Shown in pieces: positions 11,700-21,619 of a DNA stretch of 64,000 nt. The position numbers and the translations under genes are program-made. The notes under the pieces were generated by a model, which searched no databases, had not been told where the DNA came from, and saw only the letters and a program-made list of their open reading frames with translations. Position 1 is the stretch's first letter; every line of letters starts with the position of its first letter. The DNA lies in assembly GCF_032854445.1 (NCBI RefSeq), contig NC_088295.1, positions 37,046,510 to 37,110,509 on the forward strand, in the 5' to 3' direction. Source of the stretch: Liolophura sinensis. Lineage: Eukaryota; Mollusca; Polyplacophora; Chitonida; Chitonidae.

Positions 11700-11825
11700 A
11701 GATAAGACCTTATTTATACTGCCCAGTTTGGGAGTTTGGGGGTGTTCTGTTTTAGGTTTGAAAGCTTCTAAAAATAACGGTTAAAAGTCTGGAAGCTGCA
11801 CTTATCTGGTACATGCGCGTCGATT
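11700..11825 (-). promoter_or_regulatory. Promoter of temptin-like gene 2
   Basis: TATAAATAA on the minus strand at 11718-11710, about 50 bp upstream of the start codon. It shares with copy 1 the GATA-containing block (AGATAAGTGCAGCTTC, near 11795-11810), the stretch AGACTTTTAACCGTTATTTT and CTGGGCAGTATAAATAAGG. Confidence 0.7.
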
Positions 11826-12639
11826 ACCTGCTGTGCAGACTGAAGCGACAGGTGCGATTTGACATTTGACAGTTTGACATCGCTGACAACGGGATCAGTT
11901 TCAATAACGCTGTTTCGGAATAGAAAGATACCCTAAAATCTTTTGGATTAGATGCTTTAGTAAATCATTGCTGAAACATGGAGATATTGTTGTGAGGTTT
12001 GGGGACTTTTTAAGGCACAATAGAGGAGTCGATTGGGGTTAGGCAAAATACATGGACTTTAGAACTGTGATTTGCAATTCCCGTTTACTACCAGACATGG
12101 ATGGACACCAGATGGTTAGGATTAACGTTGCATTTATGCCTTATGTCTTGCGTGAATTATAATTTGATTTTCGCATAATTACATGAAAAATTCCCCAGGA
12201 TTTTTGTCAGAGATGGACTAGCCAGTGGGGGCAGCGTAATTTGTGTTTTCACCAACCATATACTTTTTTATATATTTGTTTTATCTCGAGATCATTGCAA
12301 ACAAAGGAAAGACATTCTATGATAAAAGAAACGTCAGCACAGAAACAGCAAATCGAGGAACAGAGAACACATGAGAAGAGTATAATATCCAGAGCTATAT
12401 AGTTGGCGGTTTAGGTTAATTATCTGTACGTTAACGTGTGAAAGACTTCAATGTTAATTCGCCGTTGTCTACAACTCCATAATATACCAATTTCAAATCT
12501 AGCGGTTGTCCATCGCAATATATCACCGTCATTCATTGAAGTCAATACAAAAACCTCCTAAAGAATTAAACGACAAAAGTAAAGAAGTAATCATCTAAAA
12601 TAAGACAATAATTTGTAGAACAAATAATGTTAATACGAG

Positions 12640-13215
12640 TACTTTGGTTCTTCAGGTGAAAGCTGTACATATGTACAATGTGAGTGATAAAGGATCGATG
12701 GCACAACACCATCGTTTCATGGCAATGTGCAACAGCTTCGTGCCATCAAACTCCGTCACAAAAACAGCGATGGCGATGACACGACGGTATGAGGCGATGG
12801 TACGAAGAGGTGGTGCCTTGACACTGAGCGATAACACTAGGACACGAAACAATGAAACGATGGTACTAAGCGATGATAAGATGACAGGAACTGATTGCAC
12901 AATGTGTCGTCATGGCGCCATCGCTTTGCGCTATCGTCCCATAACAATTGCGGTCAAGTGAGCGGGCTGTGAGTTCTAGTTCAGCTCATGCTGGCTTCCT
13001 CTCCATCTTACATCGGAAGGTCTGACAGCAACCTACGGATGGTCGTGGAATTCCTTTGGGCTGTGCGCGGTTTTTACCCGCCGTAATGCTAGCCTCTGTC
13101 ATATAAGTGAAATATGCTTGAGTAAGGCCTAAAACACCAATCAAATAAACAACATCGTACCATAGCTTTGTACCATCGTCCCCTCATTTCGCGCCATTGT
13201 ATCATCTGTGTTTTG
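12640..13215. repeat. Imperfect foldback repeat with 'cgatggtac' motifs
   Basis: The left part repeats 'gcgatggtacgaag'-type motifs on the plus strand. The right part (about 13145-13215) carries the same motifs reversed ('catcgtaccatagctttgta', 'accatcgtcccc'), and 'catggcgccatcgctttgcg' near 12912 is partly self-complementary. A family A SINE separates the two arms. This could be a decayed foldback-type DNA element; no transposase is seen. Confidence 0.5.
12955..13145 (+). repeat. SINE family A inside the foldback region
   Basis: 'tgtgagttctagttcagctc', 'atgctggcttcctctccatc', 'acctacggatggtcgtgg' and the tail 'aagtgaaatatgcttgagta...acaccaatcaaataaac' match the full-length SINE at 28421-28685 at about 80 percent by eye. 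Confidence 0.8.
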
Positions 13216-13784
13216 ACAGCCATGGTATTTATGGAACATTCTGGTATTTCGTTTCTAATCCTCGGGAGATGAAACACTGAAAATGTCCACAGGGTCTTTT
13301 GACACAGTCAAAGGCAATCATTCACTCAACAAGATCCTGCAGCTGGGGTTCTGCGAGACAACTAGGGTGAAGGCCTCCTGTTAAATAATTATGTCATGAA
13401 GTGAAGTTATATAAAATTCATAAATTATGCTTTATTTATATAATATATAGTTTATTTCTATGATGTACAATTCAATTTTAATTACAATCAAAATAAAAAA
13501 AATATTACCACATTTGGAATCGGAAAATGTATAATATCAGTGAATAGTGAAAAGTCTTTTTTTTTTCGTTTTCTTTGGGACAAAACAAATACTGTCAGTG
13601 CAAAAAGTTCGTTGTTGTATGCGACAAACCTTTCAGCACTGGTCTTATCATCGGACCAGTAGATATTCTATTGCAGGAAATACTGCTATTAGATAACAAT
13701 CCCTTCATATGTAATCTAACAGTCCTGGATACACAGGAAAAGTGCAGAAGGGTGAATATTTTGTGTTCTTACTGACGGGGAACT

Positions 13785-14360
13785 AAAGGAACAATCAATG
13801 GCAGAGCAAGTACTGGAGGCAGTGTCACTGGCGGGATGAGCACTGGAGGAACAATCGATGGAAGGGTGAGCACTGGAGGAACAATCGATGGAAGGGTGAG
13901 CACTAGAGGAACCACTACTGGTAGAGCGAGCACGAGGAACCATCACAGGCACGTGCACTTTAAGAACAATTAATGGAAGGTGAGCACTGTTGGAACTATC
14001 ACTGGTGGAGCGAGCACTGGAGATACAATTAATGGCTGCGGAGGAGAAATAACGGGCAAGAGATCACTGAAGGAACCGTCAATGGTGGAATCATCGCTGA
14101 AGGAGAGCACTAGAGGAACCATCACTGGCAGAGAGGGCACTAGAGGAACCATCACTGGTGGGGCAAGAACTGGAGGGACCACAACAGTCGTAAAAGAACT
14201 GGAGGAACCATCATTGGCGGAGAGAGCACTGAAAAATCCGTCACTGACGTGGCGAGCTCTAGAGGAACAGTCACTAGCGAGGTGAGCTCAGGAGACCCGT
14301 CACTGGCAGAGCAAGCACTAAAACATCCGCCAAGGGAGGGTCGAGCACTAGAGGAACACG
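13785..14360. repeat. ~30-bp minisatellite upstream of temptin-like gene 2
   Basis: Units of 'gagcactggaggaaccatca' plus 'ctggcggaga', related to the array at 5985-6492 and preceded by the same lead-in ('gtgcagaagggtgaatattttgt', about 13743). About 18 irregular units. Open frames across it are by-products of the period. Confidence 0.8.
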
Positions 14361-15084
14361 GTCAATGTGGAGAAGACACTGACAGCAAATCAGTGGCGCC
14401 GTCACCACTGCATAGTGGAACCACCAACTGCGGGGTGATCCCTGTCAGACTCATTGCCACAACCAATATGGAATCACCAGTTTGGATTCGTCTTCTTTTA
14501 AGATTTTATTCCTTTTTCATTTCTTTACGAAAGCATCGGTCCGACATACTCGTACCGGTTTTCAATTTTCAGACATGGCCCGACTCAGGTGGAAGCTGAA
14601 GTGCTTGCCCAATTCTTACATGCATGCATATATGTCTGTCACAAAAGAGCCACATCATAGCATCTGTATATACGCCTATACTAGAGACAGATATACAACA
14701 TATATTGTAATTCAGGTACCAAAGGCACACATGACATCACTTGATAAACCCAGGCCATGAAAAGGGTCATTTTAATAGACAGGGGCACATCAAAAAGTTT
14801 GATGGGAAGTTTTATTCTTCTTCGTTTCTCCAAATACAGATTCCAAATGTTACCTCCGAACTTAGGTACTCCAGTGATTGACAAGTCATCTGGGCCAAAC
14901 TGCAACATTTCAGTGCTTATTCTTTTAAGTCATTTCTTGACACATTTCATAACATGTCCAATTTAGGTCAAAATGTCTTCAGACCTCGGCCATGAGACCA
15001 TGGCTTATTCAATACGAAATTTACATTATGATTGGTCTTTCTTTGTAGGCCTATGCAGATATAACACATAGGCAAACATGCTTA
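14361..15084. other. Intergenic, no gene recognised
   Basis: No splice-flanked coding segment or RNA gene seen. Short overlapping frames between 14480 and 14966 show no recognisable protein features. Confidence 0.5.
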
Positions 15085-15300
15085 TTTTGTTTGATTGGTG
15101 TTTCACGCCGTACTCAAGAATATTTAATTTGTATGACGGCGGCCAGCATTTTGGTGGGAGGAAACCGGGTAGAGCCCGGTGGAAACCCACGACCATCCAC
15201 AGGCTGCTGGCAAACCTTACCACGTATGCCCGGAGAGGAAGCCAGCATGGGCTGTCCAATGACCATCCGCAAGTTGCTGGCAGACTAACACCGGCTGATA
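15085..15300 (-). repeat. SINE family A, minus strand
   Basis: Starts with the tail 'tttgattggtgtttcacgcc' and continues through 'gacggcggccagcattttgg', 'gagcccggtggaaacccacg' and 'cggagaggaagccagcatgg'. The head is replaced by a second 'gaccatccgcaagttgctgg' block, so internal duplication or recombination between two copies is likely. Confidence 0.85.
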
Positions 15301-15884
15301 AACACACGCTAAAGCATTACCACATGGCATTTTGTTTCCCATGGAATTCTGATATGAAGTCCGCAACCACGCTATTAAAACTGGTACATGTACCAAGTTA
15401 TGAACCCTGGTATATAAACCGTCTGTAAACCGTACTTTTTCATTGTAAATTTACATAAAAGAGTGGCAATGTTGTCCACTGCATAAACCCCCTTTTCTGT
15501 AGGGAACACTAGTATAGCGAATTTAATGACTTCGTTGACCTTTCCCTCTCCCTAAATGTACACCAGACAACCATTTGCGCTCGACAGACGGCAAATTTAC
15601 CAACAACCGGCATGCATTTGCATCGAGGATAAGTCTGTGGAATCGATGTTAATTGGCATGCAGTACCCTTTCCCTAGTGCGCCATCAACGTTTGCGTGGC
15701 AGTTGTACGTGTTGAACTTCAATGTGGTAATGTTTGGCATTGAGAAGATTCGTCCTATCCTTCATTCTTGTCGAAAGCTTGTTACCTGATGACGGAAACT
15801 GTGAGTGTAGATTTTTCTAAATTAGTAGATTTTTGCAGCAATGGCGTATAGGATTTCTCTTTGTGATAAAATGTTTGCCAATGG
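15301..15884. other. Intergenic, no gene recognised
   Basis: I see no gene, RNA or repeat I can support. A 77-codon frame at 15556-15789 has no known features. Confidence 0.5.
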
Positions 15885-16310
15885 TTGCGTTGGCAGCGGC
15901 CAGTCACTGATATGGTTTGGATCCACGTGGTCAAAAACGGCAGCGCTGAGTGAGTAAGCAGTGACCAGTCACTAATATGGTTTTGATACACTTGGCCGTC
16001 AAAAATTTCAACGCTGACTGATTAAGCAGTGGCTAAGCGCTAATGTAGTTTGGATACACTTGGTCAAAAATGACAGCGCTGACTGAGTAACCAGTGGCCA
16101 ATCACTGATGTGTGATTAGAATGGCAGTGCTGACTGATTAAGTAGTGGCCAAGCGCCAGTATGGTTTGGATACACTTGGTCAAATATTGCAGCGCTGACT
16201 GAGTAAGCGGTGGCCAATCACTGATGTGGTTTTGATACACCTGGCCAAAAATGGTTACTCTCACTGAGTAAGCAGTGGTCAGTCACCGATATGGTTTAGA
16301 TATACACTGA
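15885..16310. repeat. ~63-bp tandem repeat, about 6 copies
   Basis: Units of 'actgagtaagcagtggccaa', 'tcactgatatggtttggata' and 'cacttggtcaaaaatggcagcgctg', 60-65 bp, imperfect. The reverse strand carries open frames through several units; they are not considered genes. Confidence 0.85.
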
Positions 16311-16450
16311 AAACATGGGTTTTATAGGGGGGGTGGAAAGCCCGGGGTAAACCATCGAGCTTTGGCTGGTTTCTGATAAACTTTCGTAAGTGTGAAGAAC
16401 ATACATGTACGCCATATTGGTGGAAGGCAAATAGCCTTCAACGAACGCCA
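16310..16450. repeat. Dispersed repeat family C, copy 2
   Basis: 'gggttttatagggggggtgg...ggtaaaccatcgagctttgg...ggtggaaggcaaatagcc' corresponds to copies near 3635-3800 and 58735-58870. Confidence 0.5.
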
Positions 16451-18077
16451 GACTGCGCAAATGGCCACACGAGCGTCGCCAATTGCTTATCGCACACCTA
16501 CTATGTCGTAGCAGTTGAAGGACACAAGTGTCTTAATCACTTGTGAGTACAAGCTTAGAACATATCCTCTTAATAAAATTGTGCGCTTTAAAAACGAAAG
16601 AAGAAACCAATGTATAAGGTGCAAAAAACACGGTTTTATTACATAATAAAGCACACGTGTAAAAAAAGGACAAAATTATTGGAAGTTATAAAAATAATAC
16701 ATCCTGTCCTTCAAGTATATATAATGATCTTAACAAACTGTCCTTTTTTAGTAATACTGATTTATAAGGCTGAGTCAAGCTCCTTGACGAAGCTACCTTT
16801 ATTGCAGTGGACTTACACAATAAACATTCTATGTAAGAAAGACATTTTCTGGAACTCATAGAGCCAACATTTATACTTACTTTACCCTTACCAGAAACAA
16901 ACACGTAACAAAACGAAAACAATTACAAGGTAAATATGCTTTCACAGCTCAGTTCAGTTCAGTTTAATAACCATTAAAGGACCATTTGTAAACAGTTGAA
17001 AAACCTCCAAAGGCCATCCAGTCTACAATGCTCAAAATTCAAATTACCAACAGACCCAAGATGACTACATCCAATCCCTGCCAGATCATTTTTAAACTTT
17101 AAAATGTGTTTTTCTCTCCGGTAGTTCGTTGACAGGAACTCTGAAATTATGTTCTCTGGGATGAAGTATAGGATAGACCTGATCGGTGTGTTGATTGAGG
17201 GATCGGACATTGCGATGGAAAGCCTGGATTGGGATCATGCCTTTGTAGCTGGAAAACCCAAAACATATGTGCCATTCATTCTTCAAAAAGGCCATACAAT
17301 TAATACAACAGGATACACAATCACTTTGGTGAAAGAAATCACATTTGCGTGTGTATATGACAATACCAACAAGAAAGAGAGTTCCTAGAATTTGATTTCC
17401 CTTCCAGTGAATATGGTCAAAGTTCTTTTCTACAAAAGGCAATAAAGCTGTCAATAAACAATGAAGCATACAATGTTAAGATGAAAATTGATTAACCAAA
17501 ACAAAAGGTGTTTCTACAAATGCTCTTATCATCAATGGCTAAAGCAACATACAATACAGAGATCAAAACCCATGATGAAAAAAGCTGTTTCTTCCCATCG
17601 CATACCACCGAGAAACCAAAGTAACATACAGTGTAATGACCATAGATCAATTATCAAAGAACTACCAATACATGATTTGTGTCATATGTTAATACATGCA
17701 TGAGAAATTATACTTGATTTGCTAATTAGGAAAGGCTGTGCTGGCCAAATAAAAGCCCTAGAATACAACCACATAATCACTTGAGGAGTACACACAATCC
17801 AAGCACATCAAATGAGACAAAATGGTCAAGCATCCACAAAAGTACCATACCACAAGTCACCAGAACCATGATATCACAAAGTTAAACTTTTATATAGACA
17901 TATATATATATATATATATATATAAACTTAGCTAGACATTTCTCCAACAAATCTGCCACATGACCAAACTGACAATGAAATTCAACGCAAAATTAATCGT
18001 GAGATGAGTATCCTCACATATAAACCACAAAAACAACACTTGCAAAGAGAGAAAAACATGACTTCATCACAGCATTT
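16451..18077. other. 3' flank of the small minus-strand gene; contains a (TA)n tract
   Basis: Downstream of the terminal exon at 18078-18321 on the minus strand. It may hold the 3' UTR; an AATAAA on the minus strand lies near 16632. A (TA)n microsatellite sits at 17899-17924. A 125-codon minus frame at 17092-17469 lacks splice context and family features and is not called. Confidence 0.4.
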
Positions 18078-21000
18078 TTAGAGTGGAAACTCTTGTTGAA
18101 CTCTGACATGTAACTGTCCATTTAGAACTCTCTCAGCCACATATTTGTCCATTGCTTTGTTTGACAGTCGATTGTTTCGGTTTTCGTTCATAGAGTAATC
18201 AGCATTGTCACAATTTTCCGCATACAAAACCTTATAAACCCTGTCAACATGTGGACTCAAATGAGCTCTATTTCGAAAGCGATTTTTGAAGCCTTCATCA
18301 TTCACGCGAAACTTGTCCAGTCTGAAACAGTGGTAAAAAAAAAAAAACAAACTAAAAAAGAGCATTCTCTGGGATATTTCTACTTTTGTTTACATTAAAC
18401 TAAGTAAGACTGTCAATATTAGCATCCAAGTATTTGCCACACTTGATTCTTACATTTCAATTTCTTCTACATTTGACTGAAAAACTTTACAGTAAAAAGC
18501 AAAAAATGGGGCATCTCTTTGAGTCAGGAGAATAACTGGAATATTTAAGCTTAATTATTTCAAATGATGCACATTACAAGTAAGCATTATTTGATTACAG
18601 GAGAGTGACACATCAACAATATGTTATATCAGGTTACAAATTAAAGTGCAATTACAATTTTAAGTAAAAAAAAGGGGGGGGCCTACATGTTACTGAGTGG
18701 CATCACTAGGATTGACCACTCTCAGGGCATTAGGGTACATGATGCGATATATTGGATTAACATGTATTGGGGGTTCCTTCTCATCTTTGCGAATTCTAAA
18801 CTTGAAGTTTGGGTCGTGTGTGATCTCACTGAAAATGAGAGCGTCGTCCATGATGTCAGGTTTCAAACCAGGTCTGGAAAAAGAGTGTAGAAACCAGAAT
18901 TACTGAAGTTTTGAGTGAAGGCCTTTAAGTTATAAACAGCCTAAAACATTTTTGAAATTTTTGTCAGATTCTTGGATGTGTTCAAACCTGCTCAAAGGCA
19001 TGTATATATAAATGCTTCCTAAATGTACTTTATTCAGAACTTTAATTCCTTTGAAACTAATCATGGTTTCACAAAGTGGACACATGGAAAAAAGAAAAAC
19101 TTGAATATTTAATTGTGATAAATGCTAACAAAAATGATCAGATGCAAATTGATGGACAGAGAAAAAGTACCACAATCACTGTAATGTGGATGAATTTGTG
19201 CAATACATCGCAATCAACAACTTGATGTAAAGTAACTTCAGATGAAGTCATCAAAGACTTTGGCAAATCATCTTCCCAAAAGTACTGGAACTCCATGAAC
19301 TATAGTGATATAAATGTAACTCAAGCAAAGGAATATAAGCCTTTGCACTGTAACCAAACCAACTGTCTGTACACACGAAAAAAGGTGCTCAATAACCCCT
19401 TAAGAATTCCAATTTCCTTAAGTATGTGTTCATAACATCTATACTGGACAAAGCTACGAAAGCTATATCAATCTGAGCCAAGAAAAGAAACCAACAACAA
19501 CTCCACCCACAAACAGAACAAAGACTGACTTTCAAAGACACAGAGAAAAGACTGCCCCTGATGATCAGGATAAATGGCATGAAGATGTGTACATGTGGCA
19601 CTTTGAGGGACTCAAATATCGTCACATGCACTGATTGAATGATGTGATGCAGCCTACTGTAGTGTTCTTGATAATGAACTGAAAGGGATATCTAGTGTTG
19701 TGTAAAGAATAATACAAAAGATGAAACATTTAATGTCCAGGGCCCAATTTCACAAATCTCTCTTAATGTTATCAGCTTGCAACTACCATCATGATGTAAT
19801 GCCTACAGTACTGGTTGCTGTGGTAGTTAAGTGAAGGTCATGTTAAGAGTGCTTTGTGAAACCGGGCCCTGGTTATAAAATTGCAAGAGATAATTATTAA
19901 GGATCAATTATGTACCAAATATGTTGAATATATGACGATAAACCTTCTGCTATATTAGTATTAATTATCCTATGGACATCATACTAAACCAGGTAATTTA
20001 TGTTTCTGACAAGCGATTTGTTATTATTTATATTTTGATTTTAGAATTAATGTATGAATGAGTTAAAGTGACAGAAGTGTATGGTTATCATGTTTTATGC
20101 ACACATTTATCAGTGCATTGTTGAGTGGTTTATGAAAAGATTTGTTCACAGTGTAGAATGTAAACTAAATATCAGGCACAAATGTAAGAATGTGTTAGAA
20201 AAGAAGTCAGTTGCTGTTGAGGTGTGCACCACCGAGAAAACTGCGAAGCTAAATTAATTTTAATTATATTGCATTATTTATTATTTTGATCAATAAGTCT
20301 GGATGTAAATAATGTTATTATTAGTGTTAAAAGACGGCAGTGAATATGCATTAGATTTTTTACATACATGTGGTTAACATGAGAAGGTACAAAGTATATT
20401 TGAGCACATTAATTTACACCCATCGAAAAGTAGAAGAGGGAGGAATCTATTAGTAAGATGCTCGTCAAGTGTAAATTGAAAACTGAGAAGTGGTGGTCTA
20501 TTGCTTATAAATTTGTATTTTTTCCTCTGACAAAAAAAGTAACGAGCTTAGAGTTTAAAGGTTCTACAGTGAACTTTCGCTAAAAAAAAATATATTTATT
20601 CATCTGACATGAAGTAGAAAATTTAGCTGTAAATAACACCTTGTATGATTATTTGAAAAGTGAGGTGATGTATGTGATAGTTAACATGCTGGTTACATTT
20701 GAGAAGGAAACCTGTTGAAAACTCACCTGTTAGTTCCGTAGGTGTCAGTCTGTACAGGAGGGTTTAAGCTGTGTGCTGGAAGAGCGGGGCCGGGCTCAAA
20801 AATACCCTGCAATTTCATTGAAATTGCAATATATGAAGATAAAATATAAAAATGGTAAACAATATATGTCTGTATCTTCAAACAGCAAAAATTTAAATCT
20901 TGTATTCAGCACCTGATAATTTAATCATGAAATGGAATTGGAATAAAAATTGAAGTTGACGAGGTATCATCAGTAAAAGTGAGCATGTATTCATTTTGAA

Positions 21001-21147
21001 TGGAGCTACCATGTAAAGTATCAATAGCCCATAGTCTTTTCTTATGCAAATTACCTGCCGTTCAGCCTCCATGCGAATTGCTGCTTCCTTTTTCCGCTCC
21101 AAAATCCTCTGTTTGCGAAGGGCTTCTTGGTGATATGCTGTAGCCAT
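18078..21147 (-). CDS. Small conserved-looking protein with alternative terminal exons
   Basis: Exon 1 is 21147-21055 (MATAYHQEALRKQRILERKK..., charged, helical) and exon 2 is 20806-20727 (GIFEPGPALPAHSLNPPVQT..., Pro-rich, ending in phase 2 with AG). Two downstream exons each begin with A and complete the same Arg codon. Exon 3 is 18873-18690, contains PGLKPDIMDDALIFSEITHD and ends in its own TAA, giving 118 aa. Exon 4 is 18321-18078, contains LDKFRVNDEGFKNRFRNR and VYKVLYAENCDNADYSMNEN, gives 138 aa, and has a long pyrimidine tract before its acceptor. Exon 3 shows no donor before its stop, so the two look mutually exclusive. I do not recognise the family; the size and Arg/Lys-rich N-terminal helix would suit a small axonemal or cytoskeletal protein, but this is a guess. 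No signal peptide or membrane segment. A MITE lies in the intron. Confidence 0.7.
19737..19872. mobile_element. MITE-like element with ~30-bp terminal inverted repeats
   Basis: Begins CCAGGGCCCAATTTCACAAA and ends with the near reverse complement (right end read inward: CCAGGGCCCGGTTTCACAAA). The TIRs continue to '...CTCTTAA' with few mismatches; 136 bp, no coding capacity. It lies in the intron between exons 2 and 3 of the small minus-strand gene. It is similar in its ends to the elements at 60976-61121 and 62662-62796. Confidence 0.85.
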
Positions 21148-21339
21148 GCTGATTTAATCGATCTCGCTGCAACCCCGCGACTGACGTTCCGCCCTCGATC
21201 CCTCAGGCCCTATTCCCCAAAAACGAAACCCAATGCGGTTGCTAGGGGATACCACGGGCATGCGTATAAACCAACAAATTTTCTCACTCGTACATTTCCT
21301 GATTCAATCGACCTTGTAGGAGTAGCACTGGGCAGCCGC

Positions 21340-21400
21340 CATCCATGAGGAGAACGTCCACGAGGAGAACGGACATCCATGAGCAGAACGGAACAAGTAA
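21340..21400 (+). repeat. Diverged outlier units of the 53-bp minisatellite, left side
   Basis: 'catccatgaggagaacgtcc', 'acgaggagaacggacatcc' and 'atgagcagaacgg' resemble the core of the 53-bp unit. They mirror a similar group at 35165-35250 in opposite orientation. They begin about 190 bp upstream of the start codon at 21147. Confidence 0.65.
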
Positions 21401-21619
21401 CTTGTTCGTTTACGAATAATTGGGCAAGGTACGAGACTATAGGCCTGTATATTTATATAGGCCTATAGCCGAGCAGATAAATTCTCAACACTTTAAACCC
21501 CTTATTATCCGAAAACACAGACATTACTGTAACCCTGAAGACCTTCTCTAATGTGTCATTGTTAATTAGTAACCTAATAGTCCTCCATCACTAACTTAAA
21601 GAAAAAATATTAAAGATCC

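Noticed and set aside
17092-17469. 125-codon minus-strand frame
   Set aside because: In the presumed 3' flank of the small gene. No recognisable domain and overlapped by an equally plausible plus frame.
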